Shown here: piece by piece, positions 49,004-57,418 of the stretch
How the letters are laid out: each line of letters starts with the position of its first letter
Position numbering within the stretch: position 1 is the first letter of the stretch
Source: Isosphaeraceae bacterium EP7
GTDB taxonomy: Bacteria; Planctomycetota; Planctomycetia; Isosphaerales; Isosphaeraceae
NCBI GenBank assembly: GCA_038400315.1
Contig: CP151667.1
Location: 2,429,174 to 2,493,173 of the forward strand
DNA length: 64,000 bases
Direction of reading: 5' to 3'
Notes under the pieces: generated by a model
Told to the model about the DNA's origin: nothing
Databases searched by the model: none
What the model saw: only the letters and a program-made list of their open reading frames with translations
Translations under genes and position numbers: made by a program

Positions 49004-49900
49004 CGGGGGACTCCTGGGTTCGAGCTTATGCTCTTAACCCGGCGCCCGCTATCCGTGGGAAAGTCCACGCAGCAGGACCGCGTCTGCCCGACCTGGGTCC
49101 GCCGCCTGAAGCGACGGCGTCGCGAGACCGGATCGATCGAGCCCAAGGCCCAGCGTCATGGGCCGCTGCCGCGCAGGCCCGAGCAGGCCGGGCCGGTCGC
49201 CGAGGTGATCGAGGCGACGCCCGACGCCACGCTGCGGGAGATTCGCCTCGGCCGCGGCTTGCCCCTGAGCCTCGCCACGCTGTGGCGCCTGGTGCGCGAC
49301 CTGGGGCTGACCTTCAAGAGGAAGTCGCTCCGCGCCGCCGAGCAGGACCGGCCCGACGTCAAGGGGCGTCGCGACGGCTGGCCGGCGGAGGTCGCCGGCG
49401 TCCCGGCCGAGAGCTGGGTGTTCCTGGACGAGACCTCGGCCAGCACGAACATGACCCGCCGCCACGGGCGGAGCCGTCGGGGCAAGCGGCTGGTGTGGCG
49501 GCGCCGCACGGGCATTGGAAGACGACCACGCTGGTCGTCGACGGGGCGATGGACGGGGCGACGTTCCTGGCCTCCGTCGAGCAGCAGCTGGTGCCGACGC
49601 TGAGCGTCGGCGACGTGGTGGTGATGGACAACCTCTCATCGCACAGGCGGGCCGGGGTCCGCGAGGCGATCGAGGCGGCCGGGGCCCGCCTGCTCTACCT
49701 GCCGCCGTACAGCCCGGATTCGAACCCGATCGAGCTGGCGTTCTCCAAGCTCAAGGCCCTGCTGCGGAAGGCCGGAGAGCGGACGGTCGAGGGACTGTGG
49801 CGGCTGATGGCCGACTGATCGACGAAATCAAGCCCGAGGAATGTCGGAACGACTTCACCCATTGCGGCTATCACGCTACACCAACCTGAAAACCGCTCTA

Positions 49901-50768
49901 GAGCCTATTACGGACTCCATACAGCAAAGACGGGGGCCGCGCTGTGGAGCATCAGCAAGCTGAAGGCCACACAGTGCCAGCCCGCCAGCGTCGTCGCCAA
50001 CCGCTCGTAGTCGCGTGCCAGCCGGCGGAATCTCGCCATCCAGCCGAACGAACGCTCCACCACCCAGCGACGCGGCAGCAGCACGAACCCTTTCTTCGCC
50101 TCGGGCAGCTTGACCACTTCCAGGATGATCTTGTGACCGGCCGCCTCGTCGAAGGTCTCCTCGCCGGTGTAGACCTGGTCGGCGTAGATCAACTCGACCG
50201 ACTCGCCGTTGGCCTTGTGCATCGCCTCGCACAGGACGCCGACCTGCGCCCGGTCCTGCTCCGAGGCGGGGGTGACGTGCAGGGCCAGCAGGTGCCCCAG
50301 CGTGTCGACGGCCATGTGCACCTTCGAGCCCTTGCGACGCTTGTAGCCGTCGTAGCCGGCACGCGCCCCGCTCTCGGGGGTGGACTGGACGGTACGGCTG
50401 TCGATGATGGCCGCGCCCGGGTCGGCGTCACGCCCTCCGACCAGGCGGAGCAAGACTCGGAGGTCGAGGACGATGGCCTCGAAGCAGCCGACGTCCAGCC
50501 ACCTTCGGGCCTGGTCGTAGACGGCGTGCCAGGGGGGCAGGTCGTGAGGAATGAGCCTCCGGGGCGAGCCGGAGCGGATCATCCATCGGAGTGCGTTGAG
50601 GACCTCGCGGAGGTCGTGGCGACGCGGGCCGGAGTGCTCGGGCAGGAGGGTCAGGTAGGGTGCGACGAAGACCCACTCGGCGTCACTGATGTCGGTGTCA
50701 TAGGGCTTGCGGTGCGTGATCATGCCCTAAAATACGTCTCAGAAAGCATTAAGGTTCGTGACACGCTC
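49901..50768 (-). mobile_element. IS5-family element (IS5-B), complete
   Basis: Imperfect ends GAGCCTATTACGGAC (left) and GAGCGTGTCACGAAC (right, read inward), with TA on both sides (49899-49900 and 50769-50770). It abuts IS630-E through a shared TA, so two elements occupy one target in the old transposase. Confidence 0.8.
49908..50723 (-). CDS. IS5-B transposase, single frame
   Basis: 271 residues from ATG 50723 (MITHRKPYDTDISDAEWVFV). Landmarks of the IS1031-like IS5 subgroup: LREVLNALRWMIRSGSPRRL, LPPWHAVYDQARRWLDVGCF, AAIIDSRTVQSTPESGARAG (Asp), YDGYKRRKGSKVHMAVDTLG, YADQVYTGEETFDEA (Asp) and WVVERSFGWMARFRRLARDY (Glu). All DDE residues are present. The stop TAA (49908-49910) lies within the left end. 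Confidence 0.9.
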   Translation of the reverse strand: MITHRKPYDTDISDAEWVFVAPYLTLLPEHSGPRRHDLREVLNALRWMIRSGSPRRLIPHDLPPWHAVYDQARRWLDVGCFEAIVLDLRVLLRLVGGRDADPGAAIIDSRTVQSTPESGARAGYDGYKRRKGSKVHMAVDTLGHLLALHVTPASEQDRAQVGVLCEAMHKANGESVELIYADQVYTGEETFDEAAGHKIILEVVKLPEAKKGFVLLPRRWVVERSFGWMARFRRLARDYERLATTLAGWHCVAFSLLMLHSAAPVFAVWSP

Positions 50769-51390
50769 TAAGGCATCCACGAGGTCACCAGCTTCGCCTA
50801 CCGTCACCGCGGCCGGCTCTCGCTACTCAGCAAGCTCCACCCCGAGGCCAACCTATTAAAACCGCCGACTCACTGCGGCGGCAACGGAGGCCCCCGCGTC
50901 AGGAACGAGCATCGCCCCTGACGCGCGAGGCAGTGGCCTCGGCTCGGGCATGCGACGAGGGGTCCTCGACGTCGCGCACAGTGACGTGTCTTTCTACGCG
51001 ACCGATCTGTTGCTCGCCCCGGTCGAGATCGTTACCCGATACGCCAGCCGCTGGCACATCGACTGCACCTTCCAGAAATGCGGTGCCCAATTCCAAACGG
51101 GGAGGAACCGGGGTTGGTGACTTCAGACGGTGGTACGGGCTACGCCATGCTTGTCCTGAATCGTCTCAGTGGTGGAGTTGCTCTATCACTCCCTGCCCGG
51201 ATCGAAGCGAACGGTGGGCGTGAAGTAGCAGGACAAGGCCGGCGTCACCTTCTCCGACGCCCTCGGCTCGGCACTGGGCCGAGGAACTATTTCCCCAAGT
51301 CCGGAGTCGATTCTGCATGAAGAATTCCCGATCTGATGCGCGAATTCGTTCGATCGTCCCTCGAGCCAGCCGCAGAGGCACGAGAGATCG

Positions 51391-51764
51391 ACATCGGTCA
51401 AGCTAAGGCAAATTACAATTGCCGGTTAGACTCCAACATCATGATCGTCAGGTTCGAACCGGGGTTATCTACGGAGCATTTGGTGCTAGTCTTTTTGGCA
51501 TCCCGTGCATGCCGTATAGGCGGAGGGTGAATTGCAGGTTCCGGAGTTTTCAACGAAAGCCCTTTGTCGATAATGCATTGTGTTCAATTTTGGATTCGGC
51601 TCCAGGTCGGTGGCACGGAAGCTGCCCTAGGGAAGAACTTAATCTCTTTACTCCAGCCGAACTGAAGATTTGGGGCCACCCCATCGCGGTAACTCCCGTT
51701 GCGCCCCGATTGGTCCATGATTTCCGGTCGCCCCACGGCGTCGCGCATTCCTCCATGTGAATCT
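51391..51764. other. Upstream region of the nitrate operon
   Basis: About 370 bases, less GC-rich than the genes. They should contain the promoter and any nitrogen control site. I found no convincing sigma-54 element and no Shine-Dalgarno sequence in front of nirA. Confidence 0.4.
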
Positions 51765-53582
51765 ATGGACATGAACGACTTTCGGGATGATCAGAAGCAA
51801 TATCTTCAGGGATTGATCGCCGGGGCAGAACTCGCCCGATCCGCCCGCGGCCTTGCCACTTTCGGAGCGACTCTCGGAGTTGCATCCGAAGGGTCATCGT
51901 GCAAGCCCGTCGATATGACGCCTTTGCCAGGCCCTGACGCGCGACACATCGCGGCCCAGGATCGCATCCTCGCCGATGGCGGAACGATCACTCCTCAAGA
52001 GCAGGCCAAGCGAGAGAACCACCCGCTCGATCGCTGGAACGACATCGTCCAACATGCAGAGGCGGGTCGATTTCCGAAGGGGGAAGACGTCCTCGCCTTC
52101 AAATATCACGGACTTTTCTACGTCTCCCCGGCACAAGATTCTTACATGTGCCGACTCCGCCTCGCGGGCGGCCTGATGACCAGCCATCAGCTCCGTGGTG
52201 TCGCCAAGATCGCCGACGATTGGGGGGGTGGATACGTCGACGCGACGACACGGGCAAATCTCCAGATTCGTCAGATCAAGGCGTCTAACGGTCCGAGCGT
52301 TGTGACCTCCCTTGAGGATCTCGGGATCATCACCCGCGGGTCCGGGGCCGACAATATTCGGAACGTCACCGGGAGTCCGACAGCCGGCATCGATCGGTTC
52401 GAACTCATCGACACTCGTCCCCTCGCCCGCGAGATGCATCACCACATCCTCCATAATCGCGGGCTCTACGGCCTCCCTCGTAAATTCAACATCGCGTTCG
52501 ACGGCGGTGGGGCCATTGGTGCCCTCGAAGACACGAACGACCTGGGGTTCTCCGCCGTCCGGATCGGCGACGGGAAGGCCGTTCCACCCGGGATCTATTT
52601 CCGACTCTTGATCGGTGGGATCAGCGGGCACAAAGATCTTGCCGTCGATGAAGGGATCGTCCTGAGCCCCGAGCAGTGCGTCGCCGTCGCCTCGGCAACA
52701 TTGCAGGTCTATATCGAGAATGGGGACCGGACCGACCGGAAGAAGGCCAGGCTGAAATATGTCCTCGACCGCTGGGGGCATGAAAAATTCGTCCAGGAAG
52801 TCGAGTCGAGACTTCCCTTCAAGTTTTCGCGACTGTCGCTGGACGACTGCGATCCGAGGCCTCCGGTCGATAAACACGGGCACATCGGTTTCCACCCTCA
52901 GAGTCAGGAGGGGCGCTATTACGTCGGCGTGCTGCTCCGCGTCGGTCGGATGCTGACCGACCAAGCACGCGGCCTGGCGGCCATCGCCGATCGTTATGGG
53001 AGCGGGACCATCCGGCTTACGGTCTGGCAGAATCTTCTGATTTCCGACATCGCGGAAGTCGACATTCCGGCCGTCAAACGGGAGATCGAAGGGTTGGGGC
53101 TCGACTGGCAGGCCGGTAGCATCCGCAGCGGCCTGGTCGCGTGCACAGGGAGTGCAGGCTGCCGGTTCGCGGCCTCCGACACGAAGCGTCACGCGATGGA
53201 GATCTCCGACGAGCTTGACTCCAGGATCAGTCTCGACCAGCCGATCAACGTCCACCTGACTGGATGCCCGAATTCCTGCGCTCAGCATTACATCGGCGAC
53301 ATCGGGCTGCTGGGCACCGCCGTGGAGCAGGGCGACGATGTGGTTGAAGGGTATCACATCTTCATCGGCGGAGGTTATGGCGCGGAGCAAGGGATTGGCC
53401 GCGAGATTCTCCGATCGGTCGCCGCCGATCGCGTGCCCGAGGCCATCGAGCGAATGTTGCGGACATATCAGGATCGCAGGGAATCCGCCGAGGAGACGTT
53501 CGACTCGTTCGTACGTCGACACGAGACGGGGCAGTTAAAGGCGTGGTTCGAGGCCCAGGCGGCCGGCGTCGGCAACACCTGA
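51765..53582 (+). CDS. nirA: Ferredoxin-type assimilatory nitrite reductase (nitrite/sulfite reductase hemoprotein)
   Basis: 605 residues from ATG 51765 (a second ATG lies at 51771). Two ferredoxin-like half-domains are followed by siroheme/4Fe-4S domains. The cluster cysteines are C460 and C466 (ACTGSAGCRFA) and C501 and C505 (LTGCPNSCAQHY), the C-x5-C / C-x3-C pattern of siroheme reductases. Other landmarks: KYHGLFYVSPAQDSYMCRLR, VDATTRANLQIRQI and HIGFHPQSQEGRYYVGVLLR. It reduces nitrite to ammonia with six electrons. Neighbouring nasA and narK favour nitrite over sulfite as substrate. First gene of the nas operon; the next starts 22 bases on. Confidence 0.92.
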   Translation: MDMNDFRDDQKQYLQGLIAGAELARSARGLATFGATLGVASEGSSCKPVDMTPLPGPDARHIAAQDRILADGGTITPQEQAKRENHPLDRWNDIVQHAEAGRFPKGEDVLAFKYHGLFYVSPAQDSYMCRLRLAGGLMTSHQLRGVAKIADDWGGGYVDATTRANLQIRQIKASNGPSVVTSLEDLGIITRGSGADNIRNVTGSPTAGIDRFELIDTRPLAREMHHHILHNRGLYGLPRKFNIAFDGGGAIGALEDTNDLGFSAVRIGDGKAVPPGIYFRLLIGGISGHKDLAVDEGIVLSPEQCVAVASATLQVYIENGDRTDRKKARLKYVLDRWGHEKFVQEVESRLPFKFSRLSLDDCDPRPPVDKHGHIGFHPQSQEGRYYVGVLLRVGRMLTDQARGLAAIADRYGSGTIRLTVWQNLLISDIAEVDIPAVKREIEGLGLDWQAGSIRSGLVACTGSAGCRFAASDTKRHAMEISDELDSRISLDQPINVHLTGCPNSCAQHYIGDIGLLGTAVEQGDDVVEGYHIFIGGGYGAEQGIGREILRSVAADRVPEAIERMLRTYQDRRESAEETFDSFVRRHETGQLKAWFEAQAAGVGNT

Positions 53583-53604
53583 ACAAGCGGCGGATTGACA
53601 CATC

Positions 53605-55230
53605 ATGACATTCCCGATCCTGCCCGAGAGCGCCCCGTTCACGACCTCACAGCGGGCCTGGCTCAACGGATTCTTCGCCGGTGTCTTCAATCTCGACCAA
53701 TCCTCGGCATCACCCATCGGGGGGGCCAACGTCGCGACGGCCGTCGCAATTGCGCCTGTGCAGACCGAGGACTTCCCCTGGCACGACTCGAGCTTAGCGT
53801 TGCAGGATCGGCTCAAGCTCGCCGAGGGCAGGCCCCCCGAGCGGGTTTTGATGGCCGCCATGGCCCAGCTCGACTGCGGCGCGTGCGGCTATGTCTGTCA
53901 GACCTACGCAGAGGCGATCACTGCGGGCGAAGAGGCCGACCTGACCAAATGCACGCCAGGCGGGCGCGAAACCTCCAAGACGCTCAGGGCGCTGTCCTCG
54001 AAGTTCAAGTCGTCCACCGTTTCCGATCGCAACGGCCACGATTCTGCCGCCAATAAATCGCTGAATGGCCCTGCTTCCACCCCTTCGACCAACGGATCGG
54101 GCAGATCTTTCGACCGTAGAAATCCATTCCGCGCGCCGCTCTTGAAGTGCGAGGCTCTGAATCGTGAAGGGTCCGCGAAAGACGTGCGCCTGGTCGCGTT
54201 CTCGCTCCAGGGGAGTGGCCTGAGCTATGAGGCTGGAGACGCCCTCGGGGTGTATCCCGAGAACAATCCCGATCTGGTCGATGCCGTACTCGCGGCAGTG
54301 AATGCACGAGGCGACGAATGGGTGCCAACGCCCGACGGCGGATTTGCACACGCATTCGAGGCTCTCTCGACGCATTACGTGATTACCAAGGTGGGCGACC
54401 GGCTCGCCTCGCTGATGGCGTCGCACGCCAACAATCCGGCCGAGTCGGAGACGTTGAGAACCCTCGTCGAGGATGATCCGGAGGGGGTGCCTTCCAACTG
54501 GGATGTCCTCGACTTGCTCGATCAATTCCCGTCGGCTCGCCCTCCACTGGAAGATTTGATCGCCGCGCTCGACCCGCTCCAGCCCCGGCTATATTCGATC
54601 TCCTCCTCGCTCAAGGCCACCCCGAACGAGGTCCACCTGACCGTCGGAGTCGTCCGATATGAGCAGGGCGGGAGGGAGCGATGGGGGGTGGCTTCGAATT
54701 TCTTGGCGAGGGCCCTTCGCCCCCGGCAGAAGGCACGGATCTTCGTCCATACGTCGCCGAATTTCAGGCTCCCCGCAGACCCCGACACCCCGGTGATCAT
54801 GATCGGCCCGGGGACCGGAGTCGCACCGTTCCGAGCGTTCCTCCAAGACCGGCTCGCCGGGGGGGCCCGCGGCAAGAATTGGCTCTTCTTCGGCGACCAG
54901 CGTCGCGATTGCGACTATCTGTACCGGGACGAACTGGAGTCGTATCAAGCGGGAGGATTGCTCACGCGGCTCGACCTAGCATTCTCGCGTGACCAGGCCG
55001 AGAAGATCTACGTCCAACACCGGATCCGGGAAGCTGCGGCCGAACTGTGGGCCTGGATTCGGGACGGCGCCCACATCTACGTCTGCGGCGACGCCCGCCG
55101 GATGGCCCTCGACGTCGATTTCGCGCTCGGCGAGGTGATCGAGGAGCAAGGAGAGATGAGCCCCGAGGCCTCGCGCGATTTCATCAAGGCCCTGACGAAC
55201 GCCGGGCGCTATCAGCGTGACGTATATTAA
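53605..55230 (+). CDS. CysJ/FNR-like flavoprotein reductase with an N-terminal Fe-S motif
   Basis: 541 residues from ATG 53605. Residues about 85-125 carry LDCGACGYVCQTYAEAI then TKCTPGG, with Cys91, 94, 98 and 116, a probable [4Fe-4S] site. A low-complexity linker (about 130-165) follows. Then the FAD/NADP domains of the sulfite-reductase-alpha/CPR type: YEAGDALGVYPENN, PRLYSISSS (FAD), IMIGPGTGVAPFRAFLQDR (NADP), FFGDQRRDCDYLYRDEL, KIYVQHRIRE, YVCGDARRMALDVD and a terminal RYQRDVY. The FMN flavodoxin domain of CysJ is missing and the Fe-S motif sits in its place. It likely feeds electrons from NADPH to NirA and/or NasA. Confidence 0.88.
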   Translation: MTFPILPESAPFTTSQRAWLNGFFAGVFNLDQSSASPIGGANVATAVAIAPVQTEDFPWHDSSLALQDRLKLAEGRPPERVLMAAMAQLDCGACGYVCQTYAEAITAGEEADLTKCTPGGRETSKTLRALSSKFKSSTVSDRNGHDSAANKSLNGPASTPSTNGSGRSFDRRNPFRAPLLKCEALNREGSAKDVRLVAFSLQGSGLSYEAGDALGVYPENNPDLVDAVLAAVNARGDEWVPTPDGGFAHAFEALSTHYVITKVGDRLASLMASHANNPAESETLRTLVEDDPEGVPSNWDVLDLLDQFPSARPPLEDLIAALDPLQPRLYSISSSLKATPNEVHLTVGVVRYEQGGRERWGVASNFLARALRPRQKARIFVHTSPNFRLPADPDTPVIMIGPGTGVAPFRAFLQDRLAGGARGKNWLFFGDQRRDCDYLYRDELESYQAGGLLTRLDLAFSRDQAEKIYVQHRIREAAAELWAWIRDGAHIYVCGDARRMALDVDFALGEVIEEQGEMSPEASRDFIKALTNAGRYQRDVY

Positions 55231-55276
55231 TCTGACGTCGCGTCAATTCGACTCGAGCTTCGGGGGACCACCGCCT

Positions 55277-57418
55277 ATGAGCCTGATCCCCGCCATGCCG
55301 GTCGCCGATCTCAGCACCCGGTCGCATTGCCCTTATTGTGCCCTCCAGTGCGGGATGCTCTTCGGGACGGGGACTCCAGATTCCCCTGAATCCGTCATGG
55401 GCGATCCCCATTTCCCCGTGAACAACGGCGATCTCTGCATCAAGGGCTGGACATCGACGACGCTCCTTCGCCACCCCAAGAGGCTCACGTCTCCGCTGGT
55501 TCGTTCCCGCGGCCAGCTCCTCTCGTCGTCCTGGGAACTCGCCCTCGACGCCGTGGCCGATGCGTTCCGCTCGACTCGCGAAATTTACGGGCCGGACGCC
55601 GTCGGCGTCTTCGGTTCCGGGGCGCTGAGCAATGAGAAGGCCTACCTCCTGGGAAAGTTCGCTCGCGTCGCGTTGAAGTCCGCGAACATCGACTACAACG
55701 GTCGATATTGCATGTCGAGCGCCGCGGCAGCGGGCAATCGCGCGTTCGGGCTGGACCGGGGATTGCCGTTCCCGGTCTCCGACATCGTCGGCGCCGAGGT
55801 CATCCTCATCGTAGGAAGCAACCCGGCCGATACCCTCCCGCCCATCATGCAGTGGTTCGACCGCCAGAAAAAGGCCGGGGGACGGCTCATCGTCTGCGAC
55901 CCGAGGCGGACGGCGACCGCGCGCCAGTCCGACTTGCACCTGGCGACGACTCCGGGCTCCGACCTGGCGCTCGCGAATGGACTCTTCTACCTGGCGATTG
56001 AGGAGGGCTATGTCGATCGCGATTATGTCGAATCGCGTACAAATGGCTTCGAGTCCGCATATCGCGTCGCGCTCGGCTACCATCCGGCAATCGTCGAGCG
56101 TCGAACCGGGGTCTCCGAGAGCGACCTCCGCAAGGTGGTCCGCTGGCTCGGCCAGGCGAAGTCGGCCTTGATCCTGAGCGGACGCGGCCCCGAGCAGCAA
56201 AGCAAAGGTGTCGATACCTCCAACGCATTCATCAACCTCGCTCTCGCGCTGGGTCTGCCGGGCCGCCCCAGCAGCGGATGGGCGACGCTGACCGGCCAGG
56301 GAAACGGCCAGGGAGGTCGCGAGCATGGCCAGAAGGCCGACCAACTCCCCGGCTATCGGTCGATCGAGATCGATGCTCATCGAGAGGCCGTCGCCCGGGT
56401 CTGGGGAATTGACCCTGCCGATCTGCCGCGTAAAGGCCTCAGCGCTTTCGAGATGCTCGACTCGATCGGCCAGGGGGCCGGGGGAGTCCGAGCCCTGTTC
56501 GTGATGGGCTCGAATGTCGTTGTGGCCTCGCCCGACTCGGTGCGCGTCGAGCGCCGACTGCGTTCTTTGGACCACCTCACCGTCTGCGACTCGTTCCTGA
56601 ACGAGACCGCGTCGATGGCCAACGTCGTTCTCCCGGTCCTCCAGTGGGCGGAGGAAGAGGGGACGATGACGAACCTAGAAGGACGCGTGATCCACAGGCG
56701 TAAGGTTTCTCGCCCTCCTCCAGGTGTGGTCGGCGACATCGAGCTGATTTGCGGCCTTGCCGAGAGGCTAGGCCAGGGTCCGAGGTTCGATTTTCACAGC
56801 ACCCGCGAGGTCTTCGACGAATTCCGTCGCGCTACGGCCGGTTCCGCCGCCGACTATAGCGGCATCACCTACGAGCGGATCGACCGCGAGAACGGGGTCT
56901 TCTGGCCTTGCCCTGACGAGGCCCACCCGGGGACTCCGCGTCTCTTCACCGAGCGATTCGCCCATCCCGATGGCCGCGCCCGCTTTTTCCCCGTCGGCGA
57001 CCGCCCGGCCGGCGAGGAGCCCGACGATGCCTATCCCTATTACTTTACGACCGGGCGATATAAAGAACACTACAACTCGGGCACTCAGACCAGGTTGGTC
57101 GCCGCGCTCGTGAAGGCCCGTCCCCGGCCGATCCTGAACATCCACCCCACTGCCGCCCGTCGTCACCTGATCTCCGACGGCTCGCTCGTCGTCCTGGAGA
57201 GTCGCCGGGCCCGCGCCGAGTTCCGGGCGGAGGTTACGCCCGAGATCCGAGTCGACACGCTCTTCTGCCCGTTCCACTGGGGAGGGACGGGTGGGGCAAA
57301 TCGGCTCATCAACCCCGCCCTCGACCCGATCAGCCGGATGCCCGAATTCAAGCTTGCCGCCGTCCGGATCGCGGCCGTCGACGAGGACCTTGCCCCCACC
57401 GCAGGGAGTGCGCCCTGA
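55277..57418 (+). CDS. nasA: Assimilatory nitrate reductase catalytic subunit
   Basis: 713 residues from ATG 55277, preceded by GGGGGA at about 11 bases; starting at 55217 would add 20 residues and overlap the previous gene. Molybdopterin oxidoreductase family. The N-terminal [4Fe-4S] ligands are C18, C21, C25 and C54 (HCPYCALQCGML, NNGDLCIKGW). The Mo-ligand Cys is in DYNGRYCMSSAAAAGNRAFG. Cofactor contacts include VGSNPADTLPPIMQW, GRGPEQQSKGVDT, GQGNGQGGREHGQKADQLPG and VCDSFLNETASMANVVLPV. The C-terminal beta domain has YYFTTGRYKEHYNSGTQTRL. It reduces nitrate to nitrite in the cytoplasm. Confidence 0.94.
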   Translation: MSLIPAMPVADLSTRSHCPYCALQCGMLFGTGTPDSPESVMGDPHFPVNNGDLCIKGWTSTTLLRHPKRLTSPLVRSRGQLLSSSWELALDAVADAFRSTREIYGPDAVGVFGSGALSNEKAYLLGKFARVALKSANIDYNGRYCMSSAAAAGNRAFGLDRGLPFPVSDIVGAEVILIVGSNPADTLPPIMQWFDRQKKAGGRLIVCDPRRTATARQSDLHLATTPGSDLALANGLFYLAIEEGYVDRDYVESRTNGFESAYRVALGYHPAIVERRTGVSESDLRKVVRWLGQAKSALILSGRGPEQQSKGVDTSNAFINLALALGLPGRPSSGWATLTGQGNGQGGREHGQKADQLPGYRSIEIDAHREAVARVWGIDPADLPRKGLSAFEMLDSIGQGAGGVRALFVMGSNVVVASPDSVRVERRLRSLDHLTVCDSFLNETASMANVVLPVLQWAEEEGTMTNLEGRVIHRRKVSRPPPGVVGDIELICGLAERLGQGPRFDFHSTREVFDEFRRATAGSAADYSGITYERIDRENGVFWPCPDEAHPGTPRLFTERFAHPDGRARFFPVGDRPAGEEPDDAYPYYFTTGRYKEHYNSGTQTRLVAALVKARPRPILNIHPTAARRHLISDGSLVVLESRRARAEFRAEVTPEIRVDTLFCPFHWGGTGGANRLINPALDPISRMPEFKLAAVRIAAVDEDLAPTAGSAP

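Larger units (their letters stand above)
47818..49067 (-). mobile_element. IS3-family element (IS3-B), complete
   Basis: Imperfect inverted repeats of about 34 bases starting TGGACTTCCCCACG (47818) and TGGACTTTCCCACG (right end, read inward from 49067). The flanking triplets are CCC (47815-47817) and CGC (49068-49070). Removing the element and one triplet restores an open frame through VAQQDRVCP in IS630-E, which supports a 3-base target duplication with one later change. Confidence 0.85.
47739..49889 (+). pseudogene. IS630-E transposase, split by IS3-B and frameshifted
   Basis: Starts at GTG 47739 (KPYWLDLRERVLADCDVGMP, AKQVA) and is cut at 47817. It resumes after 49070 as [60 protein letters not shown] and [11 protein letters not shown] (Asp). 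Near 49500 the frame shifts to [35 protein letters not shown] (Asp) and [19 protein letters not shown] (Glu). Near 49815 it shifts again to [20 protein letters not shown]. The stop TGA (49887-49889) is inside the right repeat. Two indels plus the insertion make it inactive. Confidence 0.82.
47658..49898 (+). mobile_element. IS630-family element (IS630-E), interrupted by IS3-B
   Basis: Perfect 25-base inverted repeats (47658-47682 and 49874-49898, starting GAGCGGTTTTCAGGTTGG), flanked by TA (47656-47657 and 49899-49900). 2241 bases in total, of which 1250 are the inserted IS3-B. It is about 990 bases without it. The tip GAGCGGTTT is shared with IS630-B. Confidence 0.9.
47281..51390 (+). pseudogene. 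Old IS4/IS701-like transposase gene split by inserted elements
   Basis: Left part (47281-47657): FATLLAGFLPTHLIPDRQLI, LFSDDAIDG, HHDPVPFSHALTDWKYSIKK, AARPCAIPVPVDLYRSEEED, PAQLMCRLIRC and RRFAFIGDAG. Right part (from 50769): GIHEVTSFAYRHRGRLSLLS, KLHPEANLLKPP, FYATDLLLAPVEIVTRYASR, WHIDCTFQKCGAQFQTGRN, ELLYHSLPGSKRTVGV and AGVTFSDALGSA. Joining at the TA restores DAGYGIHEV. The order and motifs fit a DDE transposase of the IS4/IS701 superfamily, and the right part has several stops and frame changes. The two parts are separated by IS630-E (containing IS3-B) and IS5-B. The left limit is unclear. Confidence 0.75.

Noticed and set aside
51501-51517. TGGCATCCCGTGCATGC upstream of nirA as a sigma-54 promoter
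   Set aside because: The distance between the GG and GC elements is 8 or 12 bases instead of the required 10.
51336-51530. Small plus-strand open frame upstream of nirA
   Set aside because: Its first codons match the decayed end of the old transposase (LMREFVRSSLEPAAEA), so it is remnant sequence and not a leader peptide or regulator.
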